From the NCBI RefSeq assembly GCF_018613715.1, contig NZ_JAGGPT010000001.1, forward strand, positions 237,919 through 301,918: a stretch of 64,000 bases of DNA, in the 5' to 3' direction. Shown here piece by piece: positions 16,855 to 24,222 of this stretch. This DNA is from Chryseobacterium sp. ISL-6 (GTDB lineage: Bacteria > Bacteroidota > Bacteroidia > Flavobacteriales > Weeksellaceae). The notes under the pieces are model-generated. The model worked only from the letters and a program-made list of their open reading frames with translations. It was not told the origin of the DNA and ran no database searches. Positions within the stretch are counted from its first letter, which is position 1; every line of letters begins with the position of its first letter. Both the position numbers and the translations under genes were made by a program.

Positions 16855-16989
16855 TTATAAACAACAAGTTTGTTCATTAGGAATACAGCCTCCTGAAGGT
16901 GTACACCAGTAATGATTTTTTGGGCATACCGAAGCTGCACCTTTGATTGTTTTTAAATCCTCTTTTGAAATTTTTTTGAAATTTTTCAT
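16855..16989 (-). CDS. Small Cys-rich bacteriocin-like peptide precursor
   Basis: A 44-residue ORF too short for routine gene calling. The first 18 residues, MKNFKKISKEDLKTIKGA, are a leader closely similar to that of the peptide at 5461-5727 (MKNFKKLNRDELKSISGE). The core contains five Cys (22, 29, 35, 42, 43) and a CTPSGGC loop, and ends TCCL. Flavobacteria have many such precursors; secretion and disulfide formation are inferred. No modifying enzyme is adjacent. The next 90 bases to the right hold only AT-rich DNA. Confidence 0.75.
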   Translation of the reverse strand: MKNFKKISKEDLKTIKGAASVCPKNHYWCTPSGGCIPNEQTCCL

Positions 16990-17079
16990 TTTAAATAATT
17001 TAGTGGTTTGTTATGTAAATATGATGAATATTTTCCTAACTAACTGTTAATCATTTGAAAAAAAACAATAAGAATTGTA

Positions 17080-17580
17080 TTATTTGATACCAATAACCTT
17101 CAAAGCGGTAGAACTTAAATATATTTCATCGAAAACTGTAAGAGACTCAATGTCTTCAAATGTCTGAAATTTCAAATCGATCTTGTTAAATGAGAGTTCA
17201 ATAGAATCATCATAGGATGCCACAATTCTCACCACTGAATACCCATTATAAGCTACTTTAAAACCTTCAAAAAAACAGTTTTGTTCTGCCTTTTGGTAGA
17301 TGCGGTTTTCTTCAAATCCGGGACCTCCGAAGTTATCATTTTCTTTTTGGGTATTATGTTCAAGAGATTTCCAGCTTATATAATTTTTAGGTTCTTTCAA
17401 AATGTTTCCATCTGGATCTACAGGAACAAACATTCCAAGAGTTAAGGGATGTTTCAGCAGGTTTGCATAGTTATTCACCAGATTTAATGTCTGAAGATCG
17501 GCATATCCTTCGTTTGAATAATATTCAAGAACGAAAGTGGTCATTGGAATAAGCTTATGGGAGGCATGAGGTGTCACCAT
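17080..17580 (-). CDS. Hypothetical protein
   Basis: Unrecognised. I place the start at ATG 17580 (MVTPHAS, 166 residues), 31 bases after the expected start of transcription from the -7 box at 17618-17625. ATG 17544 (MTTFVLEYYS) is also possible, and the open frame extends to 17628. The protein is soluble, acidic, without a signal peptide, rich in beta-type residues and aromatic in its middle part (NFGGPGFEENRIYQK). It stands alone. Confidence 0.6.
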   Translation of the reverse strand: MVTPHASHKLIPMTTFVLEYYSNEGYADLQTLNLVNNYANLLKHPLTLGMFVPVDPDGNILKEPKNYISWKSLEHNTQKENDNFGGPGFEENRIYQKAEQNCFFEGFKVAYNGYSVVRIVASYDDSIELSFNKIDLKFQTFEDIESLTVFDEIYLSSTALKVIGIK

Positions 17581-17617
17581 CAATAATTTTGTGTTGTGAA
17601 TGAATGTTATATTTTGG

Positions 17618-17625
17618 CAAATATA
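17618..17625 (-). promoter_or_regulatory. -7 box of the hypothetical gene
   Basis: On the minus strand this reads TATATTTG, an exact match to TAnnTTTG. No clear TTG -33 element is seen. Confidence 0.45.
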
Positions 17626-17836
17626 CAAGTTTAGTATAAATACACATTCTTCATAGTGTTCAAGAATACAGTTTAAGACAGTGTTTTGCAGTATTTTTTC
17701 TTAGAATAAATAAGATTAGTAAATGAGTAATAATTATTCATAACAGAGATATGGTTATGAACTCAAGTAATTGAGATACCATTTATTTAAGGTTATGCCC
17801 GAATTTTGCATTAGAAAAAAGTATAAACACAATATC

Positions 17837-18772
17837 ATGCAGACTATATTAGGTGCCAATGGCCAGATTGGTGAAGAACTGGCAAGAGAACTGAAACGAA
17901 ACTTTACTTCTGATATTAGAATCGTGAGCAGAAACGCAAAGAAAGTGAATCCTACAGATACAATATTCTCTGCAGATCTATCTGTTAGAGAAAATGCTAT
18001 TGAAGCTGTAAAAGGGAGTGAAATTACCTATTTTACTTTAGGACTGCCTATGAATTCTGATCTATGGGAAAAACGATTTCCTCTCATTACCAAAAATGTA
18101 ATCGAAGCTTGTAAAATCAATGGAAGTAAATTGGTGTTTTTTGACAATACCTATATGTATCCGCAAAACGACAAGGTTCTCACTGAGAACACCCGCTTTT
18201 CGCCAATTGGAAGGAAAGGCAGAGTGAGAGAAGAAATGGCAGATATGCTTTTAAAAGAAATGAAAGCAGGAGAAATAGAAATAGTAATCTGTCGAGCTCC
18301 TGAGTTTTATGGTCCTGGTAAGACACAAAGTATTACAAACGCTTTTATTTTTGATGCAATAAAAGAAAGTAAAAAGCTCAAAGTACCATTGAGAGATGAT
18401 AAGTTAAGAAGTCTGATATGGACTCCAGATGCAAGCAGGGCCACTGCTCTAATTGGAAATACTCCTGATGCATTCGGACAGACCTGGCATCTTCCGGTAG
18501 ATGATCATAAATTAACTTACAAGGAGTTTATTGCTTTAGCTTCTGAAATTTATGGGCAGGAATTTAAATATTTTACAATTCCTAAATTTGCTTTTAAGCT
18601 TAGTGCTTTATTCAATGAAAACGCAAAAGAGCTGCAGGAATTGCTGCCAAGATATGGATATGACAATCTTTTTGATGATTCAAAATTCAGAAATAGATTT
18701 CCTGATTTTGAGGTAACAACCTATAGAAAGGGAATAGAGCAAATAAAGAAAGAACAGCAGGCTTTAATATAA
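17837..18772 (+). CDS. NAD-dependent epimerase/dehydratase-like protein
   Basis: The start at ATG 17837 (MQTILGANGQIGEEL) gives 311 residues and places the Rossmann GANGQIG motif at the usual N-terminal position; the upstream TTG in frame is unlikely. It is an extended/atypical SDR: NAD(P)-binding loop at 5-12, IVSRN after strand 2, FDNTYMYP where the catalytic Tyr region lies, and CRAPEFYGPG. The substrate is unknown. It is followed by the AraC gene 41 bases downstream on the same strand, which may regulate it. Confidence 0.8.
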   Translation: MQTILGANGQIGEELARELKRNFTSDIRIVSRNAKKVNPTDTIFSADLSVRENAIEAVKGSEITYFTLGLPMNSDLWEKRFPLITKNVIEACKINGSKLVFFDNTYMYPQNDKVLTENTRFSPIGRKGRVREEMADMLLKEMKAGEIEIVICRAPEFYGPGKTQSITNAFIFDAIKESKKLKVPLRDDKLRSLIWTPDASRATALIGNTPDAFGQTWHLPVDDHKLTYKEFIALASEIYGQEFKYFTIPKFAFKLSALFNENAKELQELLPRYGYDNLFDDSKFRNRFPDFEVTTYRKGIEQIKKEQQALI

Positions 18773-18812
18773 TAGTCAATTTAAGATGTATCATTATTTA
18801 ATAATATAAAAA

Positions 18813-19720
18813 ATGAAAACACCGGAAAAAATAAATTCAATTACCGCATTGCACAGCTATTTGAACCTTAAAAGGCCTTCAAATCCACTGATCAGTGTTT
18901 TGATTTTAATGAAGTTTCTGTGCATCATGAAACTCTTCTTAATACTGTAAGTACGGATTTCTATGTTATTGCGATTAAAAATGAATGTGCAGGAAAGTTC
19001 AGGTATGGGCAGCATTACTATGACTTTGAAGATGGGATTATGTATTTTATTGCACCGAATCAGGTTGTACAGTTTGAAAATATCCTGTTGTCTGAAGTAA
19101 AAGGCAGTGTGATTGTTATTCACCCCGATTTTTTACAGGGATATCCATTAGCTTCTGCTATCAAAGATTATGGTTACTTTTCGTATTCTGCTAATGAGGC
19201 TTTGCATCTTTCTGAAAAAGAAGAAAAGTTGGTTACGGATATCATAGATAATATACGAAGAGAAACAGAAAATAATATGGATATTTTCACCCAGGATTTA
19301 TTGATATCTAATATTGATCTGCTTTTAAAATACTCAGACCGTTTTTATAACCGTCAATTTTTAACAAGAAAAAAAGTAAACAATGATCTTTTAAACCACC
19401 TGGAAACTTTACTTGACGAACAGTTTAAAAATGATAATTTAATGATCAATGGTATACCTTCCGTGCAATTTATCGCAAAAAAACTTCACATCAGCCCAAA
19501 CTATCTGAGTGATACATTGCGAATTCATACCGGACAAACAACACAGCAGCATATACAGTACAGATTAATAGAAAAGGCTAAGGAATTACTGTCAACAACT
19601 TCTATGTCAGTTTCTGAAATTGGTTATCATTTGGGCTTTGAATATCCGCAATCATTCCACCGATTATTCAAGAACAGAACATCTGTTTCTCCGCTTGAAT
19701 TCAGACAAATGTTTAATTGA
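18813..19720 (+). pseudogene. AraC-family regulator, frameshifted
   Basis: The reading frame from ATG 18813 (MKTPEKINS...) is open but leaves the family sequence at the TTTT run 18898-18901. Adding one T joins it to the frame ending at 19720 and gives ISVFDFNEVSVHHETLL, as expected for an AraC N-terminal sensor domain, and a full length of about 302 residues. The C-terminal part is intact with two helix-turn-helix segments (FIAKKLHISPNYLSDTLRIH and VSEIGYHLGFEYPQSFHRLF). Without the correction, translation could only begin at GTG 18920 and would lose ~36 residues. Either a real one-base deletion, a variable homopolymer, or a sequencing error. Confidence 0.75.
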
Positions 19721-19740
19721 ATAGTAAAAGGGGATTAATC

Positions 19741-20526
19741 TTATTTTGCGTCTTTCTCTATACCTTCCTGAAATTCGATCAGTGCTTTTGTGGTTCCAGA
19801 TTTCAGGCTTCCGTTTTTCTCACCTTCGTCCCAGGTTTTAAAAGCTTTATCTTTTAATCCCAATGTGTAGTAATAGCTTCCTAAAACCGTGTATCCTTCG
19901 GGTTCACCGAGGTCTATTATTTTCTTTGATAATGCAATTAATTCCGGATGAGGTTTTATTTTTTTTGAAGCAATCTTTGCAGGATCACTTAATAGGCCAG
20001 GTGTATATTCCATCATTTTCAGTCCGAAAAGGTTCATACAGGCTTTGGCTAAACCTTTGTTACAAAGTTCTTCATTTATTCCAGCAGTTTTACTGGAAAG
20101 CAATGCTTCAAAATCGAGATCAGATTTTGAAGAGCTTTTTGTTTTATCATAGTATTCGGCTAAAAGCTGTGCTTTTTTTTGAGCATCTACGGGATTTTTT
20201 CTGTTATTGATTTCCGAACTGTCCTTTTTGGGAATCCAAATACCCTTTTCTACCCAGTTTGAAACCCCTGTAAGTTTCCCTTTTTTAATTTTAAAAATAA
20301 ATATGCTTTTATCAGGATAGATGATCAGGCTATCATTTCGTGTAAAATAATCACCATAATCCATATCGGATATTAGAACTTTCCCATTGCCATCGAAGTT
20401 AAAACTGTTGTAAAATGTTTTATCATTTGTTGCTTTGTAATAACCCTGAAGGGAATTATCAGCATCCTGTGCTGAGATGATATAGCTGAATAGGAGTAGT
20501 AATAGGAATAATAATCTCTTTTTCAT
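19741..20526 (-). CDS. Secreted hypothetical protein with Sel1/TPR-like C-terminus
   Basis: 261 residues with a clear signal peptide (KKRLLFLLLLLFSYIISAQ). The middle is beta-rich (SLQGYYKATND, VLISDMDYGDYF, DSLIIYPDKSIFIFKIKKG). The C-terminal ~110 residues are helical, with two Cys in LCNKGLAKACMNLFGLKMM and repeat-like helices (GEPEGYTVLGSYYYTLGLKD), resembling Sel1-type repeats. Probably periplasmic. The function is unknown. Confidence 0.65.
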   Translation of the reverse strand: MKKRLLFLLLLLFSYIISAQDADNSLQGYYKATNDKTFYNSFNFDGNGKVLISDMDYGDYFTRNDSLIIYPDKSIFIFKIKKGKLTGVSNWVEKGIWIPKKDSSEINNRKNPVDAQKKAQLLAEYYDKTKSSSKSDLDFEALLSSKTAGINEELCNKGLAKACMNLFGLKMMEYTPGLLSDPAKIASKKIKPHPELIALSKKIIDLGEPEGYTVLGSYYYTLGLKDKAFKTWDEGEKNGSLKSGTTKALIEFQEGIEKDAK

Positions 20527-20654
20527 AATTCGTCAAATTCTTTTAATACCTTATGTTTTCTTTGCTACAAAACTATTGAATAGAAATGATTATCCGCCTG
20601 ATAAATATCAAATTCTTAGACCAATCATGAAAGTAACTCCCATAAATATTTTAT

Positions 20655-20662
20655 TATATTTG
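20655..20662 (+). promoter_or_regulatory. -7 box deciding the start of the small Cys protein
   Basis: TATATTTG fits TAnnTTTG exactly and lies 21 bases before the ATG at 20684. It makes the longer upstream open frame (from 20576) an unlikely start. Confidence 0.45.
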
Positions 20663-20683
20663 TTACCGTTTTTAGAGAAGTTT

Positions 20684-21055
20684 ATGATGAGAGAAATTGG
20701 TTTATGGCATTATGTAAGGGTATTTAATATATTTTTAATGCTAACCCATTTGTTCATTTTTAAAACAGATTACAGTCATTTATCTTTAAAGGCGTTAAAT
20801 ACTTATCATAGGTTTAAAGCAAATTCTCATAAAAAATGCAGTAAGATCTATCTTCAGGAAAACAATAGAACTCCAATAAAATGCAATAACAATTATTGCT
20901 ACAGTTTTTCATCATTCTTTGTGGCTTCTTTTTCATCTTTTATATGCCATAAAAGTATTGACCAGGATATAGAAAATAGGTTCTTTTTATATGACGATCC
21001 ACCCTATTCTTCTTTTTTTAATTCAATCTGGATTCCGCCCAAAATAAGTATTTAA
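20684..21055 (+). CDS. Small exported protein with C-terminal SIWIPPKI motif
   Basis: The start at ATG 20684 (MMREIGLWHYV) gives 123 residues. A single hydrophobic segment (9-27) acts as signal or anchor, followed by a basic region with Cys and His (HKKCSK, CNNNYC, FICHK), and it ends FFNSIWIPPKISI. The protein at 63459-63824 has nearly the same length (121), the same layout and the ending FQSIWLIPKIV, so I treat them as one loose family. I recall small Bacteroidetes proteins ending in a PPK-type motif near metal genes, but did not verify this. The codon use is poor and the ORF could still be fortuitous. Confidence 0.5.
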   Translation: MMREIGLWHYVRVFNIFLMLTHLFIFKTDYSHLSLKALNTYHRFKANSHKKCSKIYLQENNRTPIKCNNNYCYSFSSFFVASFSSFICHKSIDQDIENRFFLYDDPPYSSFFNSIWIPPKISI

Positions 21056-21279
21056 TTTTCAGATCGTTATTCGACATAAACTAATACCTTCAAACTTCTA
21101 ATAAGGTATCAGATAATTTATATCCCAGATATGAACGGATAAACCATATCTGGATCTTTACGAAAATGGAATACAATTATTCCAATACTCAAATTATTAT
21201 CTAATTTTAAACTGACATGACGGAACTTCTTTCATGAATCTTGTCAATGTTATTTAATTAAAATAAATTAAAAAATATA

Positions 21280-21777
21280 ATGAAAACAACAATATCAAAC
21301 TTCGAAAAAAACAGCAAAAATATTTATATCATCTGCAGAATATTAATCGGATTATTTTTCTTTATAGCAGGTTTCAATAAATTATTCCATCCCATATTTC
21401 AAGGGTATATGTTTAATACCATTAGCAATATAGGATTTCCTTTTCCACAATTTACGGCTAATTTTACGGCATTTTGTGAGTGTATATTTGGACTGTTTTT
21501 GATGATAGGTTTATGGACCAGACTTAGCTCTGTTTTCCTGATCATCATTATACTTGTTGCGTTATTTACCCATGATCTGGCTACAATTCCCAAAGAGCTT
21601 ATTCCTGTTAAACCAGAAACCGGAGTATACGAAATGGATCCTTTTACATGGTTGAGTTATTTCCTTTACCTACCACAAACCTTGTATTTACTGTTTTTAG
21701 CACTTTTCCTATCACATGGATGTGTTGGATTTGGAATTGATAGCTTTAGAAAAAACAAATATTTAGTTAATCGTTGA
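21280..21777 (+). CDS. DoxX family membrane protein
   Basis: 165 residues, four hydrophobic segments, with the DoxX helix-1 motif ICRILIGLFFFIAGFNKLFH and helix 2-3 pattern FCECIFGLFLMIGLWTRLSS. It ends in a basic tail. DoxX proteins can form redox complexes in the inner membrane. The spacer of 224 bases upstream shows nothing I can name. A PhzF gene follows 82 bases downstream. Confidence 0.8.
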   Translation: MKTTISNFEKNSKNIYIICRILIGLFFFIAGFNKLFHPIFQGYMFNTISNIGFPFPQFTANFTAFCECIFGLFLMIGLWTRLSSVFLIIIILVALFTHDLATIPKELIPVKPETGVYEMDPFTWLSYFLYLPQTLYLLFLALFLSHGCVGFGIDSFRKNKYLVNR

Positions 21778-21859
21778 AAAACCCTTTTATAATCTCAGTT
21801 TAGTAATGAAGACGGAAAGAAATTTTTACTTTTACTGAATACAATTTATATCCGTAATT

Positions 21860-22648
21860 ATGAAATTAGAATTATATCAAATCGATGCCTTTACAGATGA
21901 ACTTTTTAGAGGAAATCCGGCATGCGTTGTTCCTTTGAAAGAATGGCTTCCTGATGAAACACTTCTAAAGATTGCCATGGAAAATGCAGTAGCTGAAACA
22001 GCCTTTTTTATCGACAACGGTTCAACAACACATCTGAGATGGTTTACTCCAGAAATTGAAATGGATCTTTGTGGGCATGCAACATTAGCAACGGCTCACT
22101 GTTTGATTTCGATTCTAAACTATAACAGGGATGAAATTATCTTTGAAACAAAAAGTGGTGAATTGAAAGTTATTTTTCAGGATGGACTGTATGAGCTTAA
22201 TTTTCCTTCCAGAATGCCGGTACCATCTGTTTTACCGGATATTATTTCTAAATCATTAAATATTCAGCCGAAAGAAGTATTCAAGTCAAGAGATTATGTT
22301 TTGGTCTATGATACCGAAGAGGATATAAAAGACATCAAAATTGACAGGCAGACTTTTGATCTTATTAATTTAGATCCTGGTGGTGTGGTTATCACAGCGA
22401 AAGGAAATGACAGCGATTTCGTTTCAAGATATTTTACCTCACAATCCAGTATCCTGGAAGATCCTGTAACAGGCTCTGCACACTGCTCATTAATTCCTTT
22501 CTGGTCGAAGAGATTGGGAAAGAAAGATCTTTTTGCCGTACAACTTTCCGAAAGGCTTGGGAAATTATATTGTGAAGATCAAGGTGAGCGGGTAATCATT
22601 GCAGGAAAAGCAAAAACCTATTCCGCAGGACATCTGTGGATAGAATAA
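21860..22648 (+). CDS. PhzF-family isomerase
   Basis: 262 residues, the usual length of the family. The N-terminus QIDAFTDELFRGNPACVVPL and the catalytic-region motif ENAVAETAFF (with the conserved Glu) are typical. LRWFTPEIEMDLCGHATLATA and the C-terminal half's EDPVTGSAHCSL complete the two-lobed epimerase fold. PhzF-like proteins isomerise small acidic metabolites; phenazine synthesis is not implied, as no other phz gene is here. Cytoplasmic. Confidence 0.85.
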   Translation: MKLELYQIDAFTDELFRGNPACVVPLKEWLPDETLLKIAMENAVAETAFFIDNGSTTHLRWFTPEIEMDLCGHATLATAHCLISILNYNRDEIIFETKSGELKVIFQDGLYELNFPSRMPVPSVLPDIISKSLNIQPKEVFKSRDYVLVYDTEEDIKDIKIDRQTFDLINLDPGGVVITAKGNDSDFVSRYFTSQSSILEDPVTGSAHCSLIPFWSKRLGKKDLFAVQLSERLGKLYCEDQGERVIIAGKAKTYSAGHLWIE

Positions 22649-22676
22649 AATTTTTTAAACCAGAGGCATTTTATGG

Positions 22677-22699
22677 AAAGCTCCCCAAAGGGAGCTTTT
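22677..22699. terminator. Terminator between PhzF and the end of the sulfur operon
   Basis: AAAGCTCCC (22677-22685) pairs with GGGAGCTTT (22690-22698) around a 4-base loop. Convergent genes end on both sides (22648 and 22705), so it likely serves both. Confidence 0.8.
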
Positions 22700-22704
22700 C
22701 TTAT

Positions 22705-24222
22705 TTATAATAAAGATTTTACAATGGTGATAAGGCTCATTACAATAACCACCATACCTACAACCACAAACATTTTTTTAGTCGGTAACTTTGTGGTAAG
22801 CATGGCTGAAAAAGGAGCTGTAAAAACGCCACCCAGCAAAAGTCCCAATACGATATTCCAATGATGAATTCCAATGGTAAAAATAAAGGTGATCGCACTG
22901 GTGATGGTGAGCAAAAATTTAGCAACGGTGGAACTACCAACAACATAACGGGGATTCCTTCCTTCTTTAATTAAAGTTCCCGTAACCAACGGTCCCCATC
23001 CTCCACCAGCAAAGGAATCAATGAAACCACCAACCAGTCCTAAAACTCTAAGGTTTGTTTTCTTTTTAGCTTTAACAAGACCTGTTTTCTTTTCCTTGAA
23101 AGCATTTTTTAAAATATTTAGTCCCAAGTATAAGGTGTAACAAGCGATAATGGGTTTTACAATATGAGCATAATACTCGCCGTAATGGGATAATGTTAAT
23201 GCTCCAATCACTGAACCTACAATGGCTAATGGAAACAATACCCAAACCATTTTTTTATTGACGTTTCCTAATTTATAATGACTAAAACTTCCAGCCGCTG
23301 TCGTAAAGGATTCGGCAGAGTGAATACTGGCACTAACTACTGGTGGCGGAACATTAAGCAATAATAAAATGGTTGTACATATTACTCCATAGCCCATTCC
23401 CATTGATCCTGCAACGATTTCCGCCAAAAAACCGGCAAGCAGCATCCAATAAAAGATGTGACCATCTTTGCTGAGAAAAACCTGAATAGCATCGGACAGA
23501 TCAAACTGATAAATAATAAGTCCGAATACCCCAACAAGAAGCAGAACTCCTATAATAGCCAGATAAATATTAGCTTTTCTTTGGGCTATCTTGGTGATTT
23601 TGATTAATTTTTCAATTTCCAGATCTGATTTTGAAGGGCTATTTTTTCTATCAGAGATATATTGGGTTGTCACTCTGTTCAGTTCTTTCACTTTATAATT
23701 AAAATCACCTTTTAGCTCATTGCGTATATTTTGCATATTGTCCAGTACGTGATCCATTTCGTCGGGGATCACTTCTGTGAAAGTTTCACGCAATCTCTTG
23801 GCAATGGTTGGTGATTTTCCATTGGTTGAAATAGCGATTTTAAGACTGCCCTTTTTTACAATCGAACCTAGGTAAAAGTCGCACAGATCAGGCTTGTCAG
23901 CCACATTAACGAGCACATTATGTTGATAGGCGTGATTTTTAATCTGCCCGGCTATTACAATATCATTGACTGCTATAACGGCCAGATCAATATCCTTAAA
24001 ATCATAAATGTTATAAGACCTTTCGTATATCGTTAAATTAGGAAATTGAGACTGTAAAGATCTAATCTCTGGAATAATTTCCCTGGCCACCAATTTAATA
24101 AAGGTGTTAGGAGAATTACCTAGTATTGATTCTAATTTTTCGAGAGCCACCTTACCACCACCAATAATTAATAATGATAACTTCTCTAGTTTTAGAAATA
24201 CGGGATATAAGGAGTTGCTCAT
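22705..24222 (-). CDS. Fusion of precorrin-2 dehydrogenase (CysG-N/Met8 type) and TauE/SafE transporter
   Basis: 505 residues. Residues 1-~210 match siroheme synthase N-terminal domains: NAD loop LLIIGGGKVALEKLE, VNVADKPDLCDF with the conserved Asp proposed for dehydrogenase and chelatase activity, and IAISTNGKSPTIAKRLRE. Residues ~225-505 form about eight membrane helices of the TauE/SafE (TSUP) sulfite/sulfonate transporter family, with repeats AEIVAGSMGMGYGV and GGFIDSFAGGGWGPL. It overlaps the receptor gene by four bases and closes the sulfur operon. The fusion joins siroheme formation to sulfur-anion transport. The transport direction and substrate are not shown. Confidence 0.85.
   Translation of the reverse strand: MSNSLYPVFLKLEKLSLLIIGGGKVALEKLESILGNSPNTFIKLVAREIIPEIRSLQSQFPNLTIYERSYNIYDFKDIDLAVIAVNDIVIAGQIKNHAYQHNVLVNVADKPDLCDFYLGSIVKKGSLKIAISTNGKSPTIAKRLRETFTEVIPDEMDHVLDNMQNIRNELKGDFNYKVKELNRVTTQYISDRKNSPSKSDLEIEKLIKITKIAQRKANIYLAIIGVLLLVGVFGLIIYQFDLSDAIQVFLSKDGHIFYWMLLAGFLAEIVAGSMGMGYGVICTTILLLLNVPPPVVSASIHSAESFTTAAGSFSHYKLGNVNKKMVWVLFPLAIVGSVIGALTLSHYGEYYAHIVKPIIACYTLYLGLNILKNAFKEKKTGLVKAKKKTNLRVLGLVGGFIDSFAGGGWGPLVTGTLIKEGRNPRYVVGSSTVAKFLLTITSAITFIFTIGIHHWNIVLGLLLGGVFTAPFSAMLTTKLPTKKMFVVVGMVVIVMSLITIVKSLL

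Noticed and set aside
20576..20683. N-terminal extension of the small SIWIPPKI protein from a TTG
   Set aside because: A -7 box at 20655-20662 lies inside it, so transcription likely begins after this start.
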